64,000 nucleotides of DNA from CAIWHR01 sp963823215 (GCA_963823215.1 CAWGKT010000015.1:1-64000), one strand, 5' to 3'. Shown: positions 1-9,955, counted from the first letter of the stretch. The notes: generated by a model from the letters alone, not told the origin. Program-made: numbers and translations.

Positions 1-97
1 AAGCCAGATTGCTTCAGAAATACCTCACCGAGCGAATCCCATAGATGTAAGCGAATCCGACATAGAGTTCGGAAACGGCCTCCCCGGAATCCTGGTC

Positions 98-797
98 TCA
101 AGACCGTTGTACGGTATCGCTGTTGCCAGGTTGCGGGTCGTCGTATCCTTCTTGCTCGCCTGGATCACCCGGTCCGCCTTCATCGTCTTCCCACGAATAA
201 CGAACGCGCGGCGGATTGTCTCGGTGCCGCAGCATGATCGCCATCGATACGCCGAATCAGCGCGGCCGCCAGATGGGTTTCCCACGAGATCCGGACCCTG
301 ATCGGCAGCACGCCCCAGACCAAGGTGCCGTACATGAAAGCGACGAGCAATGACGCGGCGATGGCGCGCCGGTCGCGTCGGATCAGGCCGGCCACGAAGA
401 TATAGCTGACCAGGCCGTAGACGAGGCCGCTGGCGCCGACGTGGACGCCATCTTGGGCGAACAGCCACACGGCGATGCCCGGTCCCAGGTAGACCGCCGG
501 CAACACCCGAAAGGCCGCAGTCGGGTAGAGCATGCAACATCGCCGTGCCGAGCACCACAAGGGCAGCGAATTGGCGATCAGGTGGAGGAAGCCGGCGTGC
601 AGCATCGGCGCGACCAGAATGCCGGGCAGACCGATCCATTGCCGGGGACGAACGCCGAAACGCTCCAGCTCGAGCCCCCAACCCAGCGTCGGGATCAGCC
701 AGAGCACGGCGACGAAGCCCAGCGACAGCTTTACCGCCAGCCGGAAGTTGTCGCGCGCTCGGGCGGAATCGGTGACGGCTGGGTCGGGCGAATGCAT
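98..797 (-). CDS. rhomboid family intramembrane serine protease, frame-broken
   Basis: Rhomboids cleave transmembrane segments inside the membrane with a Ser-His dyad. Visible landmarks are HLIANSLPL (the HxxxN motif), GASGLVYG (the catalytic serine region) and ETHLAAA (the catalytic histidine region), within several hydrophobic segments. The ATG at 797 is preceded by GGAG, a better start than the GTG at 833. The frame slips briefly after HLIANSLPL and again after ETHLAAA. The hydrophilic Asp/Gly-rich tail resumes in another frame and stops at 98-100. Total span is about 233 codons, normal for the family. It follows nrdJ by 43 bp on the same strand. Family assignment is firm; substrate is unknown. 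Confidence 0.75.
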
Positions 798-840
798 CTG
801 CACTCCGACAGGCGCGACTTCGCAGTCCAGCACAGGTGCG

Positions 841-3804
841 TCAGCCGCAGGCGCCGGTGTGGCCGCAGTCCGTGCAGAAGTCGCAGCCGTCCTTGCGGAT
901 CAGCGCCTTGTTGCCGCACTCCGGGCACTTCTTGCCGGGAGCGACCTTGTGCGGCGCGCCTCCGCCCGCTCGGCGGCGGCACCGCCAGGATGCCGGCGTT
1001 GTCCACCGGGTATCCGTCCTCGGTCAGGATGCCGAGCATGGCGTAGCGGTGAATCACCAGCTGCGCGAGGTAGGCGATGGTCGACGGATACATCTGCGCC
1101 TTGTCCGACCCGGCGTGCGCGCCATGAACGATCCGTTGACCTCGCCGTAGTTCAGGAGCTTGCGCAGCTTCATCGCGATCCACGCGGGGTCGGTGACGCG
1201 CATGTCGAGCGACAGCGCCTTGCACAGGCCGTCCATGACTCGCGGGTACTCGCCGGAGAGCCAGATCGAGTACGGCCGGCGCTGACCGTCGGGCATCTCA
1301 ATCTCCTTCGCGAACAGCACGAAGTCGTCGCCGGTGGCGTGGTTCATGACGTCGACGGTCCAGCTCAGCGTGCCGTCGGGGCCGGCCTTCGGCTCCTTCG
1401 GCGCCATCAGCGCGTCGACCACCGGCGTCCGCCGGTGCCGTCGTCGGCGAAGGCGCCGAGCTCGTTGCAGCGGTAGCGGATGAGCTGCGCGAAGCCCGCG
1501 ACGAGGCTCGGCACGCGAACCTTCGCGCCGTCGGGCGGCATCGCCAGCTCGAACCCGTCGTCGCCGCTCGCCTTCTGCAAGCGCGGTCAGCTTCATGTCG
1601 AGCCAGGCGCGATCCTCGGTGCGCATGTCCATCGACAGCGTCTTGGCGATCGCGCCCAGGCCGCGCGGCTGCTCGGCGCCGTTGACCCACACTTCGAACG
1701 GGTAGCGACTTGCCGTTCTCGACGTGGCCGATGAACACGGCGAAGTCGCCGAGCGGATGGCGCACGACGTACGTCCAGCACGGATTGCCGTTCGGCAGCT
1801 CCGGCCGGCCCGGCCAGCGCAGGCTCGACAGCGGCGGCTGGTGCGCGCGATCGAGGCGCACGCGCCGGTCCGGGTCGGCGGTATCGAAGTCCTGCGGCTC
1901 CGTCGGCGGGTGCGGCTACCGGCGCGACCTCGAGCACCGCGCCCAGCACGCTGTTGGGGCGATAGGTCGCGATGCCCTTGAGCCCGGCTTCCCAGGCCAC
2001 GAAGTAGAGGCCCTTGAAGGCCTCGAACGGATAGTCGACCGGGACGTTCACCGTCTTGCTGATCGCGGTGTCGACAAACGGCTGCACCGCCGCGCTCATC
2101 CGCATGTGGTCCAGCGCGCTCATCTGCAGCGCGGTGACGAAGGCGGGGGTCAGCATCGCGCGGCGCTTGCCGTCCGGGTCGGTCCACACGCTCCCGCCGG
2201 CAGCTGCCGTTCCGGCGTCGAAGGCGACGAGCAGGCACGTCGTTGTCGATGCCGTGCACGGTGCTTGTAGAGGCGGTAGGCGTGGTCCTCGACCAGATAC
2301 TCCTTCATCGTCTCGTCGGGCATGCGCTTCCTGCGCCGGTAGAACCAGCTGAACGCGGGCTCGATGCCGTTCGACGCGTTGTCGGCGAACGCGAGCGAGA
2401 TGGTTCCCGTCGGCGCGATCGACAGGGCATGGCTGTTGCGGATGCCGTGCGTACGGATCGCCGCCTTGATCGAGTCGGGCAGACGTGAGGCGAAGCGCGG
2501 CGCTGCAAGGTACTGCTCCGCGTCCAGCAGCGGGAACGAACCCTTGTCCTTGGCGCTCTCCACCGAGGCCATGTACGCCGCGTCGCGCATCTCCTCGGCG
2601 ATGCGGGCGGCCATCGCGCGTCCCGTCCACGCTGTCGTAGCGCAGGTTGAGCTCGATGAGGGCGTCGCCGAGCCCGGTGAAGCCCAGCCCTACGCGGCGC
2701 TTGTCCATCGCCTCTTTCCGCTGCTGCGGCAGCGGCCACGCGGTCACGTCGAGGACGTTGTCGAGCATCCGCACGCCGAGGGCGACGGTGGCGGCGAAGC
2801 CGGAGAAATCGAAGCGCGCCCCGGAGCGTGAACGGCTCCTGCACGAAGCGCGTCAGATCGACGCTGCCCAGGTCGCAGCAGCCGTACGGAGGGCAGCGGC
2901 TGCTCGCCGCAGGGATTGCAGGCCTCGATCGTCTCGCAATACGAGAGGTTGTTGTCGCGATTCATGGCGTCGATGAACACCACGCCCGGCTCGGCGTGAT
3001 CGTAGGTCGACAGCATGATCTGGTCCCACAGCGCGCCGGCGCGCACGGTGCGGTACACCCACAGGTCGTCGTCGCGCTGGTGCGCGCCGGCCGCGAGCAG
3101 GTCAGGCGCCGGTGGCGCCTTGTGCACCAGCTCCCAGTCGGCGTTCTCGCGCACGGCCGCCACGAAGGCGTCGGTCACCGCCACCGAGAGGTTGAAGTTG
3201 GTGAGCCGGCCGTCGTCCTTGGCGTGGATGAAGGCCTCGATGTCGGGATGATCGCAGCGCAGGATGCCCATCTGGGCGCCGCGCCGCGAGCCGGCGGACT
3301 CCACGGTCGCGCAACTCTGGTCGAACACGCGCATGTACGAGAGCGGTCCGCTGGCGCGGCTGTTCGTCCCCTTGACGTGCGCGCCCTGGGGACGGATGGG
3401 CGAGAAGTCGTAGCCCACGCCGCCCCCGCGACGCATGGTCTCGGCGGCCTCGTTCAACGCCACATAGATGCCGATGCCGTTCTCGTCGCCGGAGATGCTG
3501 TCGCCGACCGGCTGGACGAAGCAATTGATGAGCGTGGCCTTGAGCTCCGTGCCGGCGGCGGAATTGATCCGCCCGCCGAGGATGAAACCGTTCTGCTGGG
3601 CCTGCAGGAACGCCTCCTCGCATTGCCCCCGCTGCGCCGGGGCTCGACGGCCGCCAGCGCACGCGCGACGCGGCGACGTACGGCGTCGATGGTCTGTTCG
3701 CCGCCCTTGGCGTATTTCTCGAGGAGGATCTCCTCGGCGATCGATTGCGGGGGCAACGCAGCGGAGGCGGCCGGACGCAGAGACTTGAGGTCGTCGCGTT
3801 TCAT
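841..3804 (-). pseudogene. nrdJ: adenosylcobalamin-dependent ribonucleotide reductase (NrdJ), many frame breaks
   Basis: Class II ribonucleotide reductase makes deoxyribonucleotides using adenosylcobalamin and works without oxygen. The N-terminus (MKRDDLKSLRP, then QSIAEEILLEKYAKGG) is intact. The core has GGGVGYDFSPIRPQG, ESAGSRRGAQMG and NPCGEQPLP, and later ALSIAPTGTISLAF. The C-terminus is a zinc ribbon, CPECGNKALIRKDG followed by CDFCTDCGHTGACG, stopping at 841-843. Together the pieces cover about 988 codons, the expected full length. I count at least eight switches of frame between 3660 and 840, with no loss of conserved blocks. That pattern fits sequence indels better than decay, but as written the gene cannot be translated. 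No cobalamin riboswitch is evident upstream. Confidence 0.85.
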
Positions 3805-3855
3805 GGGGACTGTTGGATGAGGTCGCCGCGCGCAGGTGAGCGGAACGACATCTTG

Positions 3856-3869
3856 ATACGGTACCGAAT
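3856..3869. promoter_or_regulatory. candidate operator upstream of nrdJ
   Basis: A perfect 8-bp palindrome CGGTACCG (3859-3866) extends to the imperfect 14-bp repeat ATACGGTACCGAAT, 52-65 bp upstream of the nrdJ start. Such a site could bind a dimeric regulator. No regulator is known to me for this exact sequence, and it does not match an NrdR box (consensus like acaCwAtATaTwGtgt). The call is inference from symmetry and position only. Confidence 0.3.
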
Positions 3870-4046
3870 ACGATATCTTCTCACGCGCCGGGACGCGGCG
3901 GTCCGACCCGAATGTCCGGCACGACGTGGCCGATCGCCTCCGTTGTATCCGGACACATGGCCCGGAGTCAAACGCGGTGATTCAGGTTCCACCCGATGAT
4001 TCTGATTCTGCATTTGCTCGCTTGTCTTCTACACCGCAACGCGCAC

Positions 4047-4076
4047 AAAACAAAAAAGCCATTGATAAACAATGGC
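4047..4076 (-). terminator. Rho-independent terminator after tRNA-Ser
   Basis: On the minus strand a perfect 7-bp stem, GCCATTG / CAATGGC with loop TTTAT, is followed by TTTTTTGTTTT. It lies 16 bp beyond the encoded CCA end of tRNA-Ser, so it ends that transcript and separates it from nrdJ. Confidence 0.92.
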
Positions 4077-4091
4077 CCTTGTCAGTTCATC

Positions 4092-4185
4092 TGGCGGAGA
4101 CGCAGGGATTCGAACCCTGGATACAGGTTTTGGCCCGTATGCTCCCTTAGCAGGGGAGTGCCTTCGACCGCTCGGCCACGTCTCC
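4092..4185 (-). tRNA. tRNA-Ser (anticodon GCU)
   Basis: Acceptor strands GGAGACG and CGTCTCC pair, followed by discriminator G and an encoded CCA. The anticodon stem-loop CCCCTGCTAAGGG gives anticodon GCT, which reads AGC/AGU. The T arm contains GGTTCGAATCC, and there is a long variable arm as expected of serine tRNAs. It lies 79 bp downstream of lysC on the same strand and ends before the terminator at 4047-4076. It may be processed from a lysC-tRNA transcript, since no clear promoter is visible in the gap. Confidence 0.96.
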
Positions 4186-4264
4186 GGGAAACTTTTCGAT
4201 TGTATCGGCGGGCGTACGGTCCCGTCAAACGGAACGTCCTGAAAACTCCAGAAAAAACCGGCGG

Positions 4265-5512
4265 TTACGCGTCCCTGGGCGGAGCGTCCAACCCAAATGC
4301 GCGATGCAGCACGCGCACCGCGAGCTCGAGGTACTTTTCGTTGATCACCACGGAGATCTTGATCTCCGACGTGGAAATCATCTGGATGTTGATGCCCTCG
4401 TCGGCCAGCGCCTTGAACATCTTGCTCGCGACACCGACGTGCGAGCGCATGCCGATCCCCACGACCGAGACCTTGCAGATCCGGTTGTCGCCGATGATCT
4501 CGCGCGCCTTGAAGCTCTTGCCGCGTTCCCCGGCGAGGACGTCGAGTGCCTTCTGGTACTCGTTGCGATTCACGGTGAACGAGAAATCGGTGTGCCCCGA
4601 CGCGCCGATGTTCTGCACGATCATGTCGACGTCGACGTTGGCATCGGCGATCGAGCCGACGATGCTGTACGCGATGCCGGGCCGGTCTTCGACACCCATC
4701 ACCGAGATCTTGGCCTCGTCGCGGTTGAATGCGATGCCCGAAATGATTGCCTGCTCCATGGTCTCGTCTTCCTCGAACGTGATGAGCGTGCCCTGCGACG
4801 TGATCTCCGGGTCCTCGAACGACGACAGGACGCGCAGCTTCACGTTGTACTTGCCGGCGAACTCGACCGAGCGGATCTGCAGCACCTTCGAGCCCAGACT
4901 CGCCATCTCGAGCATTTCCTCGAACGTCACGGTGTCGAGGCGACGCGCCTCGGGGACGATGCGCGGGTCCGTGGTGTAGACGCCGTCGACGTCCGTGTAG
5001 ATCTGGCACTCGTCGGCCTTGAGCGCGGCAGCCAGCGCGACGCCGGAGGTGTCCGAGCCACCGCGACCAAGCGTCGTGATGTTGCCCTCGACGTCCACCC
5101 CCTGGAATCCGGCTACCACGACGATCGTGCCGGCCGCGAGGTCGGCGCGCATGTTGTGCTCGTCGATCGACAGGATGCGCGCCTTGGTGAATGCGCTGTC
5201 GGTGAGCAGGCGCACCTGGCCGCCGGTGTAGCTCCTGGCCTTGAGTCCCATCTCTTCCAGTGCGATGGCAAGCAGCCCGATGGTGACCTGCTCCCCGGTG
5301 GCTGCGACGACGTCGAGTTCGCGCGGGTTCGGGTTCGGCGACAGTTCCTTGGCCAGCGCGAGCAGTCGATTCGTCTCCCCGCTCATGGCCGACACGACGA
5401 CCACGAGCTGGTGGCCTTCGCGATGATAGCGTGCGACACGGCGCGCGACGTTCCTGATGCGATCGATGCTGCCGACCGAGGTGCCGCCGTACTTCTGGAC
5501 GATCAGTGCCAT
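4265..5512 (-). CDS. lysC: aspartate kinase
   Basis: Phosphorylates L-aspartate, the first step toward lysine, threonine, methionine and diaminopimelate. The 415-residue protein has the kinase signature KYGGTSVG at residues 7-14 and the substrate region GRGGSDTSG. The C-terminal part has two ACT-type regulatory domains, with VEDRPGIAYSIVGSI and VVGIGMRSHVGVASKMF. This is the monofunctional aspartokinase length. Enzymes of this class are often feedback-inhibited by lysine plus threonine and may use an internal start for a separate regulatory subunit; neither can be confirmed here. It begins 27 bp after fabF, so it looks like the last protein gene of the fatty-acid operon. Confidence 0.96.
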   Translation of the reverse strand: MALIVQKYGGTSVGSIDRIRNVARRVARYHREGHQLVVVVSAMSGETNRLLALAKELSPNPNPRELDVVAATGEQVTIGLLAIALEEMGLKARSYTGGQVRLLTDSAFTKARILSIDEHNMRADLAAGTIVVVAGFQGVDVEGNITTLGRGGSDTSGVALAAALKADECQIYTDVDGVYTTDPRIVPEARRLDTVTFEEMLEMASLGSKVLQIRSVEFAGKYNVKLRVLSSFEDPEITSQGTLITFEEDETMEQAIISGIAFNRDEAKISVMGVEDRPGIAYSIVGSIADANVDVDMIVQNIGASGHTDFSFTVNRNEYQKALDVLAGERGKSFKAREIIGDNRICKVSVVGIGMRSHVGVASKMFKALADEGINIQMISTSEIKISVVINEKYLELAVRVLHRAFGLDAPPRDA

Positions 5513-5539
5513 GGTGTCGTGTGCCCGCTGCCCGCGGGA

Positions 5540-6778
5540 TCAGAGCAGTCGGAAAGCCAGCGTGGCGTTGGTGCCGCCGAATCCGAACGAGTTGGAGAGC
5601 GCCGCGCGAATCCTCATGTCGCGCGCGGCGCGCGGCACGAAATCGAGATCGCAGAGCGGATCCTGGTGGAAGAGGTTCGCCGTCGGCGGCGCGATCTGGT
5701 CGCGCAATGCCAGCACCGTGAAGACGGCCTCGACGCCACCCGCCGCACCCAGCAGGTGGCCGGTCATCGACTTGGTCGAGCTGACGGCAAGCCGGTGCGC
5801 GTGCTCGCCGAACGCGCGCTTGATCGCGATGCACTCGGCAACGTCGCCCAGCGGCGTCGAAGTCCCGTGGGCGTTGATGTAGGCGATGTCGTCGACGTTC
5901 AGGCGTGCGTTGCGCATCGCGTTCTGCATGCTGCGCCTGCCGCCATGGCCGTCATCCGGCGGCGCCGTGATGTGATGCGCGTCCGCGCTCATCCCGTAGC
6001 CGGCAAGCTCGCAATAGATCCGGGCGCCGCGCGCCTTCGCGTGCTCGTATTCCTCGAGCACCAGGATGCCCGCGCCCTCCCCTTGCACGAACCCGTCGCG
6101 GTCCACGTCCCATGGGCGGCTCGCTGTCGCCGGGTCGTCGTTGCGCGTGGACAACGCGCGCGCGGCGCAGAAACCGCCGATGCCGAGCGCGCTTACCGTT
6201 GCTTCGGTGCCACCGGCGATCATCACGTCGGCATCGCCGTACTCGATCAGCCGACCCGCCTCGCCGATGCTGTGGTTCGCTGTGGAGCACGCCGAGACGA
6301 TCGCGAGGTTCGGGCCCTGGTAGCCGTAGTGGATCGACGCCAGGCCGGAGACCATGTTGACGATCGATCCCGGCACGAAGAACGGGGTGATCTTGCGCCA
6401 GCCCCCGGCCATGTACGCGGCCTTCGTCTCCTCGATCAGCGGCAGGCCGCCGATGCCCGAGCCGATGCAGACGCCTATGCGCTCCCTGTCGCCGCCGTAG
6501 TCGGCGAGCCCGGCATCCCCGACTGCGTCCATCGTTGCCGCGAGACCGTAGTGGACGAAGGTGTCGTAACGCCGCGCTTCCTTTGCCGAAAGGTACTTGC
6601 CGACGTCGAAGTCCTTCACCTCGGCCGCGATGCGCGTCGGAAACGCCGCGCAATCGAAACGCGTGATGGGGGCGACGCCTGAGCGCGCGTTGCGTATCGA
6701 ATCCCAGGCAGCGGAGAGACCAACACCGACCGGCGAAACAATCCCCATTCCGGTGACGACGACGCGGCGGCGGCTCAT
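5540..6778 (-). CDS. fabF: 3-oxoacyl-ACP synthase II
   Basis: Condenses malonyl-ACP with acyl-ACP in fatty acid elongation (KASII). The 412-residue protein has the Cys-His-His triad: Cys164 in VSACSTANHS, His304 in NAHGTSTPLGD and His341 in SMTGHLLGAAGG. The N-terminus MSRRRVVVTGMGIVSPVG is typical. It follows acpP by 169 bp on the same strand and precedes lysC. Confidence 0.97.
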   Translation of the reverse strand: MSRRRVVVTGMGIVSPVGVGLSAAWDSIRNARSGVAPITRFDCAAFPTRIAAEVKDFDVGKYLSAKEARRYDTFVHYGLAATMDAVGDAGLADYGGDRERIGVCIGSGIGGLPLIEETKAAYMAGGWRKITPFFVPGSIVNMVSGLASIHYGYQGPNLAIVSACSTANHSIGEAGRLIEYGDADVMIAGGTEATVSALGIGGFCAARALSTRNDDPATASRPWDVDRDGFVQGEGAGILVLEEYEHAKARGARIYCELAGYGMSADAHHITAPPDDGHGGRRSMQNAMRNARLNVDDIAYINAHGTSTPLGDVAECIAIKRAFGEHAHRLAVSSTKSMTGHLLGAAGGVEAVFTVLALRDQIAPPTANLFHQDPLCDLDFVPRAARDMRIRAALSNSFGFGGTNATLAFRLL

Positions 6779-6947
6779 GGCAAGGTTCGGTGAATTGGAC
6801 GGCCGGCGCAGGACAGCCGCCCGCGATACGGTACGGCGCTGGCGGGGTCGGCGTCAGTTCGCACGGGAACGTCCGGGAATCGCCATGGCTGCAGTGCCGC
6901 CGGCTGCGGCACGTCCCCCATGGCGTCGGCGCGCATCGCGCCGGAGG

Positions 6948-7187
6948 TCACTTCTTTACGTGGGATCCGATGTAATCGATCGCCTGCTGGACCGTGGTGA
7001 TCTTTTCGGCTTCTTCGTCCGGGATCTCGGTCTCGAACTCCTCCTCGAGCGCCATCACGAGCTCGACTGTGTCCAGCGAGTCGGCGCCCAGATCCTCGAC
7101 AAACGACGACTCGTTCTTGATCTCGGCCTCGTTCACACCCAGCTGCTCGGCCACGATCTTCTTCACTCGCTGTTCGACGTTTTCCAT
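6948..7187 (-). CDS. acpP: acyl carrier protein
   Basis: Carries growing acyl chains on a phosphopantetheine arm. The 79-residue acidic protein contains LGADSLDTVELVMALEEEF, where the serine of DSL is the attachment site. The ATG at 7187 is preceded by GGGAGAGAG. A longer in-frame read-through upstream is not used, because it lacks the family sequence and crosses a likely promoter at 7232-7240. It sits between fabG and fabF as in most proteobacteria. Confidence 0.97.
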   Translation of the reverse strand: MENVEQRVKKIVAEQLGVNEAEIKNESSFVEDLGADSLDTVELVMALEEEFETEIPDEEAEKITTVQQAIDYIGSHVKK

Positions 7188-7231
7188 GCTTCTCTCTCCC
7201 GTAGCGGGGGTGTCTGGTTTGAAACTGCGCG

Positions 7232-7240
7232 ATTTTACCA
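7232..7240 (-). promoter_or_regulatory. extended -10 promoter candidate for acpP
   Basis: The minus strand reads TGGTAAAAT, an extended -10 element (TGn plus TAAAAT), about 45 bp before the acpP ATG. No good -35 is visible. A separate acpP promoter would fit the high demand for this protein, but this is sequence inference only. Confidence 0.4.
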
Positions 7241-7269
7241 GATGGCGCAAAGGCGCGGGTACCGATCCC

Positions 7270-8022
7270 TCAGGCCATGTACATGCCGCCATTGACGTGC
7301 AAAGTCGCGCCGGTGATGTATCCGGCCCGGGGCGACGCCAGGAACACGACGGCGTGCGCGATGTCCTCGGGCGATCCCAGCCGGCCGAGGGGTATTCTCT
7401 CCAGCAGCTTTGCCCGCTGCCCCTCGGGCAGCGCCTTGGTCATGTCCGTGTCGATGAATCCCGGGGCGATGCAATTGATCGTGATGTTGCGGCTGCCGAC
7501 TTCCTGGGCCAGGGATTTAGTGAAGCCGACGAGCGCCGCCTTCGCCGCGGCGTAGTTGGCCTGTCCCGGGTTGCCGCTGGTGCCGACGACCGACCCGATC
7601 TGGATGATTCGCCCGTGGCGCGCCTTCATCATGCCGCGCAATACACCCTTGGCCAGGCGGAACGCCGGCTTGAGGTTGGTCGCCATCACGGCGTCCCACT
7701 CGTCGTCCTTCATGCGCAGCAGCAGATTGTCGCGCGTGATCCCGGCGTTGTTCACGAGGATGGCGATGGCGCCGAAGCGCGCTTCGATGTCCGCCAGCGC
7801 AGCGTCGACCGCCGCGCCATCCGCCACGTCGAGCCGGATGCCGGTTCCAGCATGGCCGGCCGCGGCCAGGTATTCCGCGATCTTCGCGGCACCGTCGTCC
7901 GTAGTCGCCGAGCCGATCACGGTCGCCCCGGCCCCGGCGAGCTCGAGTGCGATCGCGCGGCCGATGCCGCGCGTCGCGCCGGTCACCAGCGCGACTTGCC
8001 CGTGCAGTTGTGCTTCTGCCAT
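7270..8022 (-). CDS. fabG: 3-oxoacyl-ACP reductase
   Basis: NADPH-dependent reduction of 3-oxoacyl-ACP in fatty acid elongation. The 250-residue short-chain dehydrogenase has the cofactor motif TGATRGIG (residues 14-21), the NNAG motif at 91-94 and a catalytic triad of Ser144, Tyr157 and Lys161 (YAAAK). The C-terminus GATLHVNGGMYMA is typical of FabG. It is separated from fabD by 21 bp and from acpP by 82 bp. Confidence 0.97.
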   Translation of the reverse strand: MAEAQLHGQVALVTGATRGIGRAIALELAGAGATVIGSATTDDGAAKIAEYLAAAGHAGTGIRLDVADGAAVDAALADIEARFGAIAILVNNAGITRDNLLLRMKDDEWDAVMATNLKPAFRLAKGVLRGMMKARHGRIIQIGSVVGTSGNPGQANYAAAKAALVGFTKSLAQEVGSRNITINCIAPGFIDTDMTKALPEGQRAKLLERIPLGRLGSPEDIAHAVVFLASPRAGYITGATLHVNGGMYMA

Positions 8023-8043
8023 CCTATGCCTCTTATTCGTCCG

Positions 8044-8997
8044 TCAGCTCGCGAGCGCCGCCCGCGCGGCATCGATGTCGGCGCCGTCGGTCAGGGCGAG
8101 CGATTTCAGCTCGCGCGCGATCCGCTTGTTCATGCCCGACAGCACCCTGCCCGGTCCGCATTCGACCACGTGCGTTACGCCGCGCGCGGCGAACGACTGG
8201 ATGATCTCGACCCAGCGCACCGGGCTTGCGGCCTGCCGCGCCAGCGCCGCGCGGACCGCATCCGGCGTCGGCTTTTCGGCGACGTCGACATTGTGCAGCA
8301 CCGGCATCGCCGGAGCATTGAACGTCACGCCGGCGAGCTTCGCCGCGAGGCGCTCGGCGGCGGGCTTCAGCAGCGAGCTGTGGAAAGGCGCGGAGACCGG
8401 CAGCAGAACGCCCTTCTTCGCCCCGCGTTCCGCCGCAATGGCGACCGCACGCTCGACGGCGTCCTTGTGCCCCGCAATCACGATCTGCTCCGGACCGTTG
8501 AAATTGACGGGCTCCACGACGCGCGCGCTCGCAGGATCGCCGGCAGCCTCCGCGCAGACCGCGGCCACCGCAGCCGCATCCAGTCCGAGAATCGCGGCCA
8601 TCGCGCCCACCCCGGCCGGCACGGCCTCCTGCATGGCTCGCGCGCGGAAGCGCACCAGCGGCAGCGCGTCACGAAAATCCAGCGCCCCCGCTGCGACGAG
8701 CGCGGTGTATTCGCCAAGACTGTGGCCCGCGACGATGGCGGGCACCGGCCCGCCCGCCTGCTGCCACGCGCGCCAAACGGCAATGCCGGCGGTCAGCATG
8801 ACGGGTTGCGTATTGACCGTCTGGTTCAGGTCCGACTCCGGACCGGACGTCACCAGCGCCCACAGGTCCTGGCCGAGCACGGCCGAGGCTTCGTCGAACG
8901 TCGCCCTGATCGCCGGATGCGCCTCGAACCCGGCCATCATCCCGACCGATTGGGATCCCTGTCCCGGAAACACGAAGGCAAGCATCACTACAGGCAT
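8044..8997 (-). CDS. fabD: malonyl-CoA:ACP transacylase
   Basis: Transfers malonyl groups from CoA to ACP for chain elongation. The 317-residue protein has FVFPGQGSQ near the N-terminus, the nucleophile Ser93 in GHSLGEY and the catalytic His206 in SAPFHSSLL. The start at 8997 gives MPVVMLAFVFPGQ; the internal Met5 at 8985 is also possible. fabH ends 1 bp upstream of the longer start, so translation is probably coupled. Confidence 0.96.
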   Translation of the reverse strand: MPVVMLAFVFPGQGSQSVGMMAGFEAHPAIRATFDEASAVLGQDLWALVTSGPESDLNQTVNTQPVMLTAGIAVWRAWQQAGGPVPAIVAGHSLGEYTALVAAGALDFRDALPLVRFRARAMQEAVPAGVGAMAAILGLDAAAVAAVCAEAAGDPASARVVEPVNFNGPEQIVIAGHKDAVERAVAIAAERGAKKGVLLPVSAPFHSSLLKPAAERLAAKLAGVTFNAPAMPVLHNVDVAEKPTPDAVRAALARQAASPVRWVEIIQSFAARGVTHVVECGPGRVLSGMNKRIARELKSLALTDGADIDAARAALAS

Positions 8998-8998
8998 C

Positions 8999-9955
8999 TC
9001 ACCAGGTTAGATAGACCGAACCCCAGGCGAACCCGCCGCCGACGCCGATCAGCAGCAGCCGATTGCCGACGGCGACGCGGCCGTCGCGGACCGCCTCGTC
9101 CAGCGCGAGTGGAATCGATGCGGCGGACGTGTTGGCGTGACGGTCGACCGTGGCGATCATCCGATCGGGGGGCACCCCCAGCTTCTTCGCGGTCGCGTCC
9201 ATGATCCGGATGTTTGCCTGGTGCGGAATGAACCAGTCCACCGCGCTCGCATCGATCCCGTTGGCGGCGAGCGCCTCGGCCCCGACCTCGGCCATCACCT
9301 TGACGGCGAACTTGAACACGGCTGGACCGTCCATCCGCACGAACGGCGTGCCGCAGATTTCACCGCCGGCAAGCGAGCCGGGAACGCAGAGGATGTCCCG
9401 ATAGCGGCCGTCCGCGTGCAGGTGCGCGGAGCCGATCCCCGGCACCCGCGACGGCACCAGCACGACCGCGCCTGCACCGTCGCCGAACAGCACACAGGAT
9501 CCCCGGTCGTTCCAGTCGAGGATCCGCGAATAGATCTCCGCGCCGACGACGAGCGCATTGCGCGCCATCCCCGAGGCGACCATGCGATCGGCCAGAGCGA
9601 GCGCATAGATGAATCCGCTGCACACGGCCTGGACGTCGAAGGCCGGCCCGCCCGCCGCGCCGAGCTTGGCCTGGAGGACGCACGCCGTGGAAGGAAACAC
9701 CATGTCCGGGGTGGTCGTCGCGACGACGATGAGATCGACGTCGGCGGGGGCAATCCCCGCGGCGGCAAGAGCGGCCCGCGCCGCGTGCTCCGCGAGGTCG
9801 CTCGTCATCTCCGCGGGCGCCGCGATCCGGCGCTCGCGGATGCCCGTGCGCGTGCGAATCCACGCGTCACTGGTGTCGACGCGTTTCGCGAGCTCCTGGT
9901 TGGTGAGGACGTGCGCGGGCAGGTAGCTGCCGGTCCCGACGATCCGGCTATGCAT
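8999..9955 (-). CDS. fabH: 3-oxoacyl-ACP synthase III
   Basis: Starts fatty acid synthesis by condensing acetyl-CoA with malonyl-ACP. The 318-residue protein has the Cys-His-Asn triad: Cys112 (VQAVCSGF), His245 (FIPHQANIRI) and Asn275 (RHANTSAASIP). Its start overlaps the end of plsX by 8 bp, an arrangement that suggests translational coupling. Confidence 0.97.
   Translation of the reverse strand: MHSRIVGTGSYLPAHVLTNQELAKRVDTSDAWIRTRTGIRERRIAAPAEMTSDLAEHAARAALAAAGIAPADVDLIVVATTTPDMVFPSTACVLQAKLGAAGGPAFDVQAVCSGFIYALALADRMVASGMARNALVVGAEIYSRILDWNDRGSCVLFGDGAGAVVLVPSRVPGIGSAHLHADGRYRDILCVPGSLAGGEICGTPFVRMDGPAVFKFAVKVMAEVGAEALAANGIDASAVDWFIPHQANIRIMDATAKKLGVPPDRMIATVDRHANTSAASIPLALDEAVRDGRVAVGNRLLLIGVGGGFAWGSVYLTW

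Noticed and set aside
3805..4046. Cobalamin riboswitch before nrdJ
   Set aside because: No B12-box or the expected conserved pieces are seen on the minus strand; only a short palindrome is present.
4304..6682. 792-codon open frame on the plus strand, antisense to lysC and fabF
   Set aside because: High-GC antisense shadow: it follows third-position G/C bias of real genes, is rich in Arg, Ala and His, and has no family motif.
7294..9010. Long plus-strand frames across fabG, fabD and fabH
   Set aside because: Antisense to strongly supported fatty-acid genes; no start signal or motif.
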